Origin: Holophagaceae bacterium
GTDB lineage: Bacteria > Acidobacteriota > Holophagae > Holophagales > Holophagaceae
Assembly: GCA_016720465.1 (NCBI GenBank)
Contig: JADKKO010000004.1
Coordinates: 434,001-498,000, forward strand
Direction of reading: 5' to 3'
DNA length: 64,000 bases
Shown here: positions 1 through 8,476 of the stretch, piece after piece
Layout of the letters: each line of letters begins with the position of its first letter
Position numbering within the stretch: the stretch's first letter is position 1
The notes under the pieces: model-generated
What the model was told of the DNA's origin: nothing
What the model saw: the letters and a program-made list of their open reading frames with translations, nothing else
Databases searched by the model: none
Made by a program: the position numbers and the translations under genes

Positions 1-1
1 C

Positions 2-2142
2 CGCATCCATCGCCGGGACCAGGACAGCGCCAGCGACTGGTTCACGGTGTACATCGACAGCCTGCACGACCGCCGCACGGCCTTCGCCTTCGGCGTGAAC
101 GCTTCGAACGTCCAATCGGACTCCGTCTATTTCAGCGACACCAATTCCGACCGGTCCTGGGATGGGGTGTGGGAGAGCGAAGTCCTGGTCGATGCGGAGG
201 GTTGGACCGCCGAGCTCAAGATCCCGCTGGCCCTGCTGCGCATCCAGCCCAGCGGTCCGGGCGGATCCCAGATCTGGGGCGTCAATTTTTCGCGGAGCGA
301 CCAGGGCACGGTCCGCCAGTTCAGCAATTGGCAGGTGCCGCCGCGAGGAGAGAACGCCTTCGTCAGCCGCTTCCCGGATCTCACGGGAATCGAAGGCATC
401 CGTCCCCAGCTCCGCCGGGAATTCATTCCCTATTTGAGCGCCCAGCGGAAATTCGAGACCGCCCAGGGATTCGACGACCGGAAATTCGAAGGCCGCGCCG
501 GCCTCGACGCCCATTGGGGCTTGAGCACCCAATCGCAATTGGATCTCACCGTGCGGCCCGATTTCGGCCAGGTGGAGGTGGACCAGGCGGTGCTGAACCT
601 CAGCACCGTGGAGACCTTCTTCCCGGAAAAGCGGGCTTTCTTTCTAGAGGGCGCCGAGATCTTCCACACCATGGGCGGGCAGCTTTTCTACAGCCGCCGC
701 ATCGGGAAAGCCGCGCCATCAGCGGACCTCGGCGCCGGGGAAACCCTGGTAGACCAGCCCCTGGCCACGGACATCACCGCCGCCGCCAAGTACACAACGA
801 AAATCGACGGCATCAACCTCGGCCTGCTCGGAGCCAGCGTGGAACCCACCCGCGCCAGGTTCCTGGATGCAGACGGGAGGAGCCGGAAACGCGAGATTTC
901 GCCGCTGACGAATTACGGTGTGGCGCGGCTCCAGAAAAAAACCTGGATGAGGCCGGCAGTTTCGTCGGCGGTTTCATGTCCTACGCCCACGAAGCCGGTC
1001 CTTCAGGACGCGGGGCTGTGGTCGGGGCCGTGGACGGTTCCCTGAAATCCAAGGACCGCAGCGAGGTTCTCGATTTCGCCCTGGTCCGCAGCGCGGCTGG
1101 TCCGGATGGAGAGAAAGCCTCCGGCTGGTATGGCTATCTGCGCGCCGTCAAGACCTGGTCCAACGGATGGCATGTGGGGGTCCAATCCTTCAATGCGGGC
1201 CGCGATTTCGATCCGAACGACCTCGGCTATTTCTCCGAAGCGGACAACAAGCGCTTCTTCTGGAGCGCCTCGCACCAATGGGACCGGACCTGGGGACCCT
1301 TGCGCAATTGGCAGGTTTTCATGGAGGAGGGCTACGACACCGACCAGGCCGGGCAAAAGGTCCACCACCACCTCTACGCCAGCGGCCGCACGGACTTCAC
1401 GAATTTCTGGGCCGTATGGGCAGGGCTGGGACGCAATTTCCAGATCCAGGACAATCGCGAATTGCGCACCTTCGGCCAACCCCATCGCCAATATCTGCAA
1501 CGCCCGGGCACCACCTTTGCGAATGCCGGGTTCGACACGGCGGGAAACAAACCCTGGTATGTGCGGATGGAAGTGAACCGCGAGTGGTTCCCAGGCGGTC
1601 CGAGCACGGACACGAACTTGTTCCAGAACATCAAGCTCGGAGCCCAGATGGAATTGCAGTTGCAGACCGCATTCGCGCGCAGCGAGGGCGAATTGCGCTG
1701 GCTCGAAACACTTCCAGTCGATGGAGCCGGTGGATATGCCGGGTCCCCGGTGGTGGGCCTGCGGCGGTTGAGCCAATTCAACCAGACCCTGCGCCTGGCC
1801 TACGCCTTCACGCCCCGGCTCACGGTGCAGCTCTTCAGCCAATGGCTGGCGGTCGCCTGGAATTTCAGGGACCTCCAGGCCTACCTGGACGACCACCGGC
1901 TCCAGCCGGTCGCGGTGTCCGATGCCACCGCTTTCAGCTACCGGCTCTGGAATGTGAATCTCATCACCCGGTGGGAATTCCGTCCGGGCTCGACCGTCTA
2001 CCTGGTCTACACCCACGGCGCCACGACGGATGGCCTCCTGAACGACCACGCGAGCCTCAGCCCCCGCGCGGACCTGGCCCAGCTAAGACACCTGCCGTCG
2101 GACGACGCCGTGCAGATCAAATTCAGCTGGCTGTTCCGCTGA
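2..2142 (+). CDS. DUF5916-family outer-membrane-type protein (5' partial, frameshifted)
   Basis: The gene runs in from before the window. The N-terminal visible part resembles a family-9 carbohydrate-binding-like domain (WFTVYIDSLHDRR, then a WTAELKIPLALLRI strand), followed by the long beta-rich region with the FFPEKRAFFLEGAEIF signature typical of DUF5916 proteins. The C-terminus ends in aromatic-rich beta strands with a terminal Phe-Arg (FSWLFR), consistent with an outer-membrane barrel. Reading passes from frame 2 to frame 1 at an A7 run (about 934-940); an eighth A would restore one continuous protein. Substrate and role are unknown. An indel in a homopolymer is as likely as a true mutation. 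Confidence 0.75.
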   Translation, partial: HPSPGPGQRQRLVHGVHRQPARPPHGLRLRRERFERPIGLRLFQRHQFRPVLGWGVGERSPGRCGGLDRRAQDPAGPAAHPAQRSGRIPDLGRQFFAERPGHGPPVQQLAGAAARRERLRQPLPGSHGNRRHPSPAPPGIHSLFERPAEIRDRPGIRRPEIRRPRRPRRPLGLEHPIAIGSHRAARFRPGGGGPGGAEPQHRGDLLPGKAGFLSRGRRDLPHHGRAAFLQPPHRESRAISGPRRRGNPGRPAPGHGHHRRRQVHNENRRHQPRPARSQRGTHPRQVPGCRREEPETRDFAADELRCGAAPEKNLDEAGSFVGGFMSYAHEAGPSGRGAVVGAVDGSLKSKDRSEVLDFALVRSAAGPDGEKASGWYGYLRAVKTWSNGWHVGVQSFNAGRDFDPNDLGYFSEADNKRFFWSASHQWDRTWGPLRNWQVFMEEGYDTDQAGQKVHHHLYASGRTDFTNFWAVWAGLGRNFQIQDNRELRTFGQPHRQYLQRPGTTFANAGFDTAGNKPWYVRMEVNREWFPGGPSTDTNLFQNIKLGAQMELQLQTAFARSEGELRWLETLPVDGAGGYAGSPVVGLRRLSQFNQTLRLAYAFTPRLTVQLFSQWLAVAWNFRDLQAYLDDHRLQPVAVSDATAFSYRLWNVNLITRWEFRPGSTVYLVYTHGATTDGLLNDHASLSPRADLAQLRHLPSDDAVQIKFSWLFR

Positions 2143-2203
2143 GCCGTAATTCAATAATCATTTTTTCTTTTCCAACGGCAAGAACGGCATAAGCGCCCCT
2201 AAT

Positions 2204-2232
2204 GAACTACCCAGAAAAGCACTGGGTAGTTC
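2204..2232. terminator. Bidirectional terminator hairpin between DUF5916 gene and lipA
   Basis: A perfect 11-bp stem (GAACTACCCAG paired with CTGGGTAGTTC) closes a 7-nt loop. It sits between two convergent genes, directly abutting the lipA stop codon. Confidence 0.75.
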
Positions 2233-3165
2233 TTAATGGTCGCTAATAGCGATGCCTTCCATCCCGCTCACCTCGTGGGCATTGAAGCTGCTGCGCACCA
2301 GCGGGCCCGCGTAGACGGTCTTGAAGCCGATCGCCTTGGCTTTGCGCCCCAGTTCGGCGAATTCGTCCGGGGGCACGTACCGTTTCACCGGGAGCTGGAA
2401 GCGGGTGGGGCGCAGGTATTGGCCGAGCGTGAGGATGTCCACGCCGCTGGCGGCCAGGGCTTCGAACACCTCCAGGAGCTCGCCTTCGGTTTCGCCCAGC
2501 CCCAGCATGAGTCCGCTCTTGGTGCGGAAGCTGCTGCCGAAAAGGGCGGACCCGAGGCGCTTGGCCTCCCGCAGCACGGCGAGGCTGCGGTCGAATCGGC
2601 CTGCAGGGCGCACCTCTTTGTAAAGGCTTGGCACGGTTTCCGTGTTGTGGTTGAAGACCACCGGACCCGCGGCGACGACTTTCGCCACGGCCTCTGGATC
2701 GCCCATGAAATCCGGCGTCAGGACTTCCACAAGGGTGCTGGGGCAGCGGCGGCGGATGGCGGAGACCGTGGCGGCGAAATGCGTGGCCCCACCGTCCGGC
2801 AGATCATCCCGGTTGACGCTGGTGAGCACCGCATAGCGGAGGCCCAAGGCTTCTACCCGCGACGCGGTTTCCTCGGGCTCGCGCGGGTCCAGCAGCTCCG
2901 GCTTGCCGTTCCGGATGTCGCAGAATCCACAAGCCCGGGTACAGATGCCGCCCATGAGCAGGAAGGTCGCCGTGCCATGGCTAAAACAGTGGGCCCGGTT
3001 GGGACATCGGGCCTCTTCGCAGACCGTGTTCAGGCCGCTGTCCCGCAGTCCCACCTTCATCGCATGCAATTCACGCAGATTCACCCGTTCCCGGGCGATC
3101 CACTCAGGCAAGCGCACATGGCCGTTCAGTGCCTCGCGGCCGGTTCGTTTGGGAAAGCGGGGCAT
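2233..3165 (-). CDS. lipA: Lipoyl synthase
   Basis: Radical-SAM enzyme that inserts two sulfurs into protein-bound octanoyl groups to make lipoyl cofactor in the cytoplasm. The auxiliary cluster ligands are C49, C54 and C60 (CX4CX5C, in VCEEARCPNRAHC), and the radical-SAM cluster ligands are C75, C79 and C82 (CTRACGFC). The C-terminal RSS motif that ligates the auxiliary cluster is near residues 291-293. The 310-residue length is normal for the family. Start ATG is preceded by GAGGT at good spacing. It lies 26 nt downstream of the DUF2063 gene on the same strand, so it may be the last gene of the HvfABC-like operon; no lipB is nearby. Confidence 0.96.
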   Translation of the reverse strand: MPRFPKRTGREALNGHVRLPEWIARERVNLRELHAMKVGLRDSGLNTVCEEARCPNRAHCFSHGTATFLLMGGICTRACGFCDIRNGKPELLDPREPEETASRVEALGLRYAVLTSVNRDDLPDGGATHFAATVSAIRRRCPSTLVEVLTPDFMGDPEAVAKVVAAGPVVFNHNTETVPSLYKEVRPAGRFDRSLAVLREAKRLGSALFGSSFRTKSGLMLGLGETEGELLEVFEALAASGVDILTLGQYLRPTRFQLPVKRYVPPDEFAELGRKAKAIGFKTVYAGPLVRSSFNAHEVSGMEGIAISDH

Positions 3166-3191
3166 GGGTGTTCAGACCTCCGTTCCCAAGA

Positions 3192-3974
3192 TTAACGGAA
3201 ACCCGAGATGGCCCCTTTCCGACGCAGGCTGTTGAGCAGGTCCAGGACTTCGTCCACCTCCAGACCCGTGGTGGAGGCCGCTTCGCGAACCGATTCGCCG
3301 TCGAGGCAACGGGCCAGGAAGGCCGAGGCGTGGGGGCTCAGCTCCGAATAGCCGAAATCGCCGTCCGCATCGCGGTAGCCCATGAGGAACGCTTCGCCTT
3401 CCGGAGGTTCCGGCGTTTCCTTGGTGGCCTCGTGCACCCGGTAGGCATAGGCGAGGTTCCGCGCCGCGCCATCGAAGACCACGCAGGAATCCGCCGTGGG
3501 CGCATCCTGGAGGTCCCCTTCGGGGGCTTCGTCCGGCCAGCGCAGGATCTCCACTTCGATGTACTCGAAGTGGGCGAGCTGGAGCAGGAAGGGCCACCGC
3601 TCCAGGCCCCAGCCGCTGTCGGCGAGCCAACCCACGAAGGCCGGGCTCACATCGCGGTAGTAGGGGCTCTGGATGGTCCGGCTGGCGAGGAAGGCATCCA
3701 GGCACTGGTCCCATTCATCCGCCTCCCCGAGCAGCGCGTGGAGGATGGGGAAGCAGTCCGGCAACGGATCTTCAAGGGCGTTGCGGGCGAGGTCGCGGTA
3801 GGTGAGGAGGCGGGCCTTGAAGGTCTCGAGCGCCGACTGGTCGGCCTGTCCGAGGCCGCGGGCCGCGCCGAAGGACCGGGGATCGGCTGTGAAGGATTCG
3901 GCGCCATCCGCATCCAGGATCAAATCCGCCATGCAGCGCAGAAGATCCCGGGTCGGGGCGGTCTGTTCAGCCAT
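3192..3974 (-). CDS. DUF2063 / HvfC-BufC-like partner protein
   Basis: 260 residues. The N-terminal part matches the DUF2063 pattern (LLTYRDLARNALEDPLPDCF, then LLG and SPYYRDVSPAFVGWL), the family that accompanies MNIO enzymes in HvfABC and bufferin operons, where it is thought to deliver the precursor to the enzyme. A C-terminal segment of about 130 residues includes a helical tail reminiscent of a winged-helix module (VREAASTTGLEVDEVLDLL). The ATG at 3974 overlaps the stop of the upstream MNIO gene by 8 nt, so translation is probably coupled; an earlier in-frame start at 4010 would overlap much more and is less likely. Role by family and context. Confidence 0.82.
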   Translation of the reverse strand: MAEQTAPTRDLLRCMADLILDADGAESFTADPRSFGAARGLGQADQSALETFKARLLTYRDLARNALEDPLPDCFPILHALLGEADEWDQCLDAFLASRTIQSPYYRDVSPAFVGWLADSGWGLERWPFLLQLAHFEYIEVEILRWPDEAPEGDLQDAPTADSCVVFDGAARNLAYAYRVHEATKETPEPPEGEAFLMGYRDADGDFGYSELSPHASAFLARCLDGESVREAASTTGLEVDEVLDLLNSLRRKGAISGFR

Positions 3975-4821
3975 GACGGACCCCCACCACCGGCGCGAGG
4001 GCTTCGTCATAGGCCTTCTGCAAGGACGCCCGCTCCGCCAGCAGGACCTCCAGCTCCGGAATCTCGTTATCCCGTTCCAGCAGCACCGGCACAGGCCGGC
4101 CGATGCGCGGAAGCACCCATTGCATCAGCTCGATGACGGGGTCCACCACCGGCGCGCCGTGGGTGTCGATGATGAGCTGCTCCTCCTCGAACCAGGTGTG
4201 CCCGGCGATGTGCATCTGCTGGACGCGGTCCAGGGGCATCCCCTCGAGCCATTCCTTCGGATCGAAGCCATGGTTGCGGCTGTTGACGTAGACATTGTTG
4301 ATATCCAGCAGCCAGCCGCAATCCGCCCCTTCGAGCACCTCCAGGAGGAATTGCTTTTCAGTCATTTCCGGCGCGCCCAGGCAGGCGTAATAGCTGACGT
4401 TCTCGAACAGGAAGGGCACCGGCAGTTCCGCTTGGACGCGCTTGGCCCGCTCCACCGTGTGCTTCGCCGCATCCCGGGTGAAGGGCATGGGCAGCAGTTC
4501 ATGGGTGGTGGCGCCGCCGAAGCTGGTCCAACACAGGTGTTCGGAATGCCAGGGGGAGCGCGTCGCCTTCAGGAATCCCGTCAGGTTATCCAGCACATCC
4601 CGGTCCCAGGCGTCGAAGCCACCGATGGACATGGAAAGCCCGTGGGTGATGACCGGATCGCGCTCCAGGATTTTCATGACCTGGCGGTACCGGCTCCCGC
4701 CCTGGCCCACGACGTTTTCCGGGGCGATTTCCCAAAAAGGAACCGGGGTGGATTCAAGGGCGGCCACCTGGGCCAGATGGGGCCTCCGAAGACCGACGCC
4801 GACCCCAGTAAATGGATTCAT
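3967..4821 (-). CDS. MNIO-family (DUF692) RiPP-modifying oxidase
   Basis: 284-residue TIM-barrel multinuclear non-heme iron oxidative enzyme (HvfB/BufB type). Family members oxidise cysteines in ribosomally made peptides, for example to oxazolone-thioamide groups. Likely metal ligands are visible in the expected order: H60 (THG), H95 (SEHL), E140-N141, D173/N176 (LLDINNVYVNS), H204 and H208 (MHIAGH), D219/H221 (DTHG), and E249-R250-D251. It is followed by its DUF2063 partner (8-nt overlap) and preceded by the exported Cys-Gly repeat precursor, the standard arrangement. Start ATG with AAGGT upstream. The modified product is inferred, not shown. Confidence 0.9.
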   Translation of the reverse strand: MNPFTGVGVGLRRPHLAQVAALESTPVPFWEIAPENVVGQGGSRYRQVMKILERDPVITHGLSMSIGGFDAWDRDVLDNLTGFLKATRSPWHSEHLCWTSFGGATTHELLPMPFTRDAAKHTVERAKRVQAELPVPFLFENVSYYACLGAPEMTEKQFLLEVLEGADCGWLLDINNVYVNSRNHGFDPKEWLEGMPLDRVQQMHIAGHTWFEEEQLIIDTHGAPVVDPVIELMQWVLPRIGRPVPVLLERDNEIPELEVLLAERASLQKAYDEALAPVVGVRHG

Positions 4822-4840
4822 TTCAAGACCTTGTATGAAA

Positions 4841-4869
4841 GGAGGGGGGAGACCGCGCCTCCCCCCTCC
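4841..4869 (-). terminator. GC-rich hairpin between precursor and MNIO genes (possible attenuator)
   Basis: A perfect 11-bp inverted repeat (GGAGGGGGGAG with CTCCCCCCTCC) around a 7-nt loop lies 20 nt downstream of the precursor stop and 19 nt upstream of the MNIO start. Only a short T-rich stretch follows on the minus strand, so partial termination or an RNA-stabilising role is more likely than complete termination. Confidence 0.55.
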
Positions 4870-4888
4870 GTTATCAAGCGTTATTTAC

Positions 4889-5260
4889 CTAGTTCTTGGA
4901 GCCGCAGGAGCCCTTGCCGCAGGAGGCGTCCTTCTTATCCTTGGAGGCCTTCATACCCTTCTTGTCCTTGCCGCACTTGCCGTCCTTCATATCCTTGCCG
5001 CACTTGTGTTCCTTGCCGCACTTGCCGTCCTTCATGTCCTTGCCGCACTTGTGGTCCTTCATGTCCTTGGCGTCTTTTTTCTTATCGGCGCCACAGCTGG
5101 CCTCTTTGCCGTCCTTCTTGTCGGCGCCGCAGCCCAGTTCCAGAAGGGCCTTCTCCGACTTCACCGAGGTGGAAGCGGCGGTGGCGCGAGGGGCGGCGGA
5201 GATGGCCACGACGGCGCCGGCGGCGAACATGGTGGCCAGGGTGGTGAGCTTGCGATTCAT
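4889..5260 (-). CDS. HvfA/bufferin-like exported Cys-Gly repeat precursor peptide
   Basis: 123 residues. An N-terminal signal peptide (MNRKLTTLATMFAAGAVVA, AxA cleavage region near residue 29) precedes a Lys/Asp-rich, low-complexity region. It contains eight cysteines, every one followed by Gly, including two DGKCG units and related HKCG and SCG motifs. This matches HvfA/bufferin precursors, whose cysteines are modified by the adjacent MNIO enzyme and which bind copper or other metals in the periplasm. ATG at 5260 has AAGGAG at ideal spacing, better than the upstream in-frame start at 5329. Metal specificity is unknown. It heads the operon with the MNIO and DUF2063 genes. Confidence 0.85.
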   Translation of the reverse strand: MNRKLTTLATMFAAGAVVAISAAPRATAASTSVKSEKALLELGCGADKKDGKEASCGADKKKDAKDMKDHKCGKDMKDGKCGKEHKCGKDMKDGKCGKDKKGMKASKDKKDASCGKGSCGSKN

Positions 5261-5654
5261 GGATTGCTCCTTGCGGCGAGGCCGCGGGGGACTTCCCGAA
5301 AAGGGAGTCCGGGGTTGAATGGGGGCCACTGAGGTAGTGGGCGACGTAACCTAGGGTGCGAAGTCGGAACCAAATGTGACGAAGATCACTTGAGAATTCA
5401 GGTGAGGTTCCCCGCAGTCGGATGAAAGGAGGGTGACTGATGCCCCGGAACCCTTCATAATCCTGGTTTCCCTGGTCGGAGACTGGGGAAGGACTGGGGT
5501 TCCGGGGGAATGGAATATTCGGATACCGGAAGGCGGACCTCGGATCTCCTGTTTGGACGCTTCCCCCATGGTTTGATGAAGTTCGCATTGGTTTTCCGAA
5601 TTCTTGATTTGATGGTTTTCGCCGGGCTCCACCCGGCGTTCTGACAGGCCGCCC
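5261..5654. promoter_or_regulatory. Long divergent regulatory region between precursor operon and APC permease
   Basis: A 394-bp gene-free stretch between divergent genes. It holds a bulged hairpin in the precursor leader (5289-5310), a CRP/FNR-family-like palindrome (5375-5390) and a long-armed inverted repeat (5443-5507). I could not identify a convincing -35/-10 pair or a known riboswitch class in it. Confidence 0.5.
5375..5390. promoter_or_regulatory. CRP/FNR-family-like operator
   Basis: TGTGA-N6-TCACT, one base from the canonical TGTGA-N6-TCACA CRP site, and preceded by AAA as in strong sites. It lies 115 bp upstream of the precursor start and 265 bp upstream of the permease start, so either gene could be the target. 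Confidence 0.4.
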
Positions 5655-7601
5655 ATGTTCAATTTCCGCCGCGTACTCCTTGGCCGACGACTTGCCAGCG
5701 AGGAATCCCACCACACCAGGATCAGCAACCCCATCGCCCTCGCGGTGTTCAGCTCGGACGCCTTGTCGTCGGTGGCCTATGCCACCCAGGAGATCATGGC
5801 TTCCCTGTCCATGGCCCTTCATCACGGCGCCGGCGCCGCCGTAGCGGTGGGAGTGGCCGGGCACGCGATCTTCGGCTTGTCCATCCCGGTTTCTTTGGGG
5901 ATTGTGGGCCTGCTCATCATCCTTGCGATCAGCTACCGCCAGACCATCAAGGCGTATCCCGGCGGGGGGGGAGCCTACATCGTCGCCAAGGAAAACCTGG
6001 GTGAGATGCCGGCGCTCGTCGCGGGTTCATCGCTTTTGGTGGACTACATCCTCACCGTGGCGGTGTCCGTCTCCTCGGGCGTCGCCGCCATCACGGCCGC
6101 CCTGCCGCATCTTGCCGGCCATAACGTCGCGCTGACCCTCCTTGCGATCACCTTCATCGCCATCATGAATTTGAGGGGCATCAAGGAGAGCGGCGCGCTC
6201 TTCGCGGTTCCAACCTACGGGTTCATTTTCTGCATGTTGACGATGCTCGGCATCGGCATCTTCCGCTGGGTCGCTGGGTCCCAGATCACGCCCCACGAGG
6301 TTCAAACCGCAGCGCAGCAGGGATCGGGCATCGCCGGATTGGCCCTGGTATGGGTCTTCATGCGCGCCTTTTCAGCCGGTTGCACCGCGCTCACGGGGGT
6401 GGAGGCCATTTCCAATGGCGTTCCCGCTTTCCGGGAGCCCGCCGCGGAAAACGCATCCCGCACCATGGTCTGGATGGTGGGGCTTCTGCTCACGATGTTC
6501 CTCGGGATCACCTTGCTTGCGAACCATTACGGCGTGGTCTACCAGCACAATGTCGACCCGACCGTGGTCCAGGAGACCCTGCTCTCCAAATTGGCCGTCC
6601 AGATCCTGGGCACCGGCGGCCAGGTGAACGGCATGGCCAAGGCCTTCTATTACGCGGTGCAAGGTTTCACCTTCGCAATCTTGGTCGTGGCCGCCAATAC
6701 CTCCTACGCGGATTTCCCGCGCTTGGCCGCCCTGATGGCCAAGGATGGCTTCGTCCCCCGCCAGTTCTCAAGCCAGGGCGACCGCCTCGTCTTCTCCAAC
6801 GGCATTCTGATCCTCACGATCGTGGCGGGAATCCTCGTCTGGGGCTTCCACGCCAACACCGACGTCCTGTTGCCCCTTTATGCCGCTGGGGTGTTCATCG
6901 GCTTCACCCTCAGCCAGGCGGGGATGGTGCGCCATTGGATGAAGGTGAGAGGACGGCATTGGCAGGGGAAAGCCCTGGTCAACGGCCTGGGCACCATCGC
7001 GACGGGCATCGTCCTGGCGGACATCCTGATCACCAAGTACCGGGGCGCGGGCATCGTTGTGATCCTGGTCGCGGGCATGGTGGTGCTCTTCTACAACATC
7101 CACCGCCACTACATCCGGGTGCGCAGCAAGCTGGCTTCCAGCCGGACCGACATGATCTACCCCCACAAGCACCGCGTCCTGGTGCTGGTGTCCGGAATCC
7201 ACCATGGCGTGATCCACGCCCTGTCCTACGCCCGCTCCATCGCGGACTACAGCGAGATCGAAGCCGTCACGGTGGATTTCCCGGACGCGCAGGGGCGGGA
7301 CAGCCAGGCGCTCGAAAAGCTCAAATCCGATTGGCCGAGCTATTGCGAAGGGGTTCCCTTGAGGTCCATCCGAAGCCCCTACCGCAAGATCGTGGAGCCC
7401 ATCCTGGATGAGATCGACCGCATGCGCCGGGCGGAGCCGGAGTACATCTTCACGGTGATCATCCCTGAATTCGTGACGGGCACCTGGTGGGAAAACCTGC
7501 TGCACAACCAGACGGCCCTGCGGATCAAGACTTCCCTGCTGAGCAGATCCAAAGTCATCGTCATCTCGGTGCCCTACCACCTCGATCCGGTCCTGGACTG
7601 A
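5655..7601 (+). CDS. APC-superfamily permease, KimA-like
   Basis: 648 residues with about 12 predicted membrane segments and a soluble C-terminal domain of about 150 residues (starting near residue 500). The N-terminal SSDALSSVAYATQEI and the YPGGGGAYIVAKENLG loop are characteristic of the KimA/YdaO branch of the APC superfamily, which includes high-affinity potassium importers. The cytoplasmic tail (HRVLVLVSGIHHGVIHALSYA) resembles the regulatory tail of these transporters. Potassium as substrate is inferred from the family. The start codon has no strong Shine-Dalgarno sequence; it is transcribed away from the HvfABC-like operon. Confidence 0.85.
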   Translation: MFNFRRVLLGRRLASEESHHTRISNPIALAVFSSDALSSVAYATQEIMASLSMALHHGAGAAVAVGVAGHAIFGLSIPVSLGIVGLLIILAISYRQTIKAYPGGGGAYIVAKENLGEMPALVAGSSLLVDYILTVAVSVSSGVAAITAALPHLAGHNVALTLLAITFIAIMNLRGIKESGALFAVPTYGFIFCMLTMLGIGIFRWVAGSQITPHEVQTAAQQGSGIAGLALVWVFMRAFSAGCTALTGVEAISNGVPAFREPAAENASRTMVWMVGLLLTMFLGITLLANHYGVVYQHNVDPTVVQETLLSKLAVQILGTGGQVNGMAKAFYYAVQGFTFAILVVAANTSYADFPRLAALMAKDGFVPRQFSSQGDRLVFSNGILILTIVAGILVWGFHANTDVLLPLYAAGVFIGFTLSQAGMVRHWMKVRGRHWQGKALVNGLGTIATGIVLADILITKYRGAGIVVILVAGMVVLFYNIHRHYIRVRSKLASSRTDMIYPHKHRVLVLVSGIHHGVIHALSYARSIADYSEIEAVTVDFPDAQGRDSQALEKLKSDWPSYCEGVPLRSIRSPYRKIVEPILDEIDRMRRAEPEYIFTVIIPEFVTGTWWENLLHNQTALRIKTSLLSRSKVIVISVPYHLDPVLD

Positions 7602-7621
7602 ACCCAGCCCTCCGCAACGCG

Positions 7622-8383
7622 TCAACCCAGCCGTGACAGCGGCTTCAGGAAGATCTCCTGGCCCGTGAGCAGTTCCGCCAAAGTCCGGTGGTTGGGCGTG
7701 AGCACCATGCAGAGGAAGGACAGCGGGAAGGCCAGCACCGAGAAGAGGTGGAAGAGGGAGAAAGCCAGTCTCCGTTCAGGTTGTTCCGAGGCCAGCAGCA
7801 GGCCCATGGGCACCATGAACAGCGATTGGCCCGCGAGCACCATGGGGACCAGCACCATCGCCCAGGAAAAGGCCAGGTGGAGGCAGGAGAGATAAGGCCA
7901 GAACTCTGCGTAGCAGCGCGCCATGGGCGCTCCCAGTTGCCAGCTCACCACCAGGGCCAGCAGCGCGTTGGCGATGAACAGGGCCGCGGCTTCGCTGATT
8001 TCAAGCTTGGCCAGGGACCAGAAACTGGAATCCGTGACTTCGGCCTCGGGTTCCAAGGCTTCGGACAGGGGAAGCCGCAGGGCCGGCCCCGCCCCCCCAA
8101 CCGGCAGACCCCGTTCTTCCATTGGGACCGGAGCCACCCGGCCCAAGGCTGGAGACACGATGCCTTGATGGGGAGTGTTGGGGGCCGATGAGGACGATGG
8201 GAATTGTTTTGGGGGGCCCGCTTTGGCTTGAAAGGCGGTTGCCTGGAAGAGCAGGGGACGGGGAAGCGTTTGTCCCCCCAAATTCAAACCACAGACCGGA
8301 CACTCCACGCCGAGCGGAGAGAGGCGATGCCCACAGCTCGGACAGGTCTTGCGGGGGCGGGTTGATTTCAGATCAGGAGTCAT
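7622..8383 (-). CDS. Zinc-ribbon protein with RDD-like membrane domain
   Basis: 253 residues. The N-terminus carries a two-CxxC zinc ribbon (CPSCGHRLSPLGVECPVCG, residues about 14-32), followed by a low-complexity Pro/Ser linker (about 40-110). The C-terminal half has about four hydrophobic segments ending in LTPNHRTLAELLTGQEI, which resembles the terminal part of RDD-family membrane domains. Function is unknown. It lies downstream of the FHA/TPR genes on the same strand with a 93-bp gap and may belong to that group. Confidence 0.7.
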   Translation of the reverse strand: MTPDLKSTRPRKTCPSCGHRLSPLGVECPVCGLNLGGQTLPRPLLFQATAFQAKAGPPKQFPSSSSAPNTPHQGIVSPALGRVAPVPMEERGLPVGGAGPALRLPLSEALEPEAEVTDSSFWSLAKLEISEAAALFIANALLALVVSWQLGAPMARCYAEFWPYLSCLHLAFSWAMVLVPMVLAGQSLFMVPMGLLLASEQPERRLAFSLFHLFSVLAFPLSFLCMVLTPNHRTLAELLTGQEIFLKPLSRLG

Positions 8384-8476
8384 GAGGGCCGTTGCGGGAA
8401 AACAACTGGATCATTGTGGGAGTGGCGCGGCTCAAAGCGCCCGAACAGAATGATCCGGACCGGTTATCCGCACCCT

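Noticed and set aside
1003..2049. 348-codon minus-strand ORF
   Set aside because: Antisense shadow of the DUF5916 gene; composition has no family pattern.
3802..5247. Plus-strand ORF of 481 codons with Cys/Arg/Pro repeats
   Set aside because: Antisense reading of the HvfABC-like operon; the repeats come from the Lys-Cys-Gly codons of the precursor.
5340..5655. ydaO-type c-di-AMP riboswitch or GEMM upstream of the permease
   Set aside because: Compared by eye with remembered consensus motifs; no convincing match.
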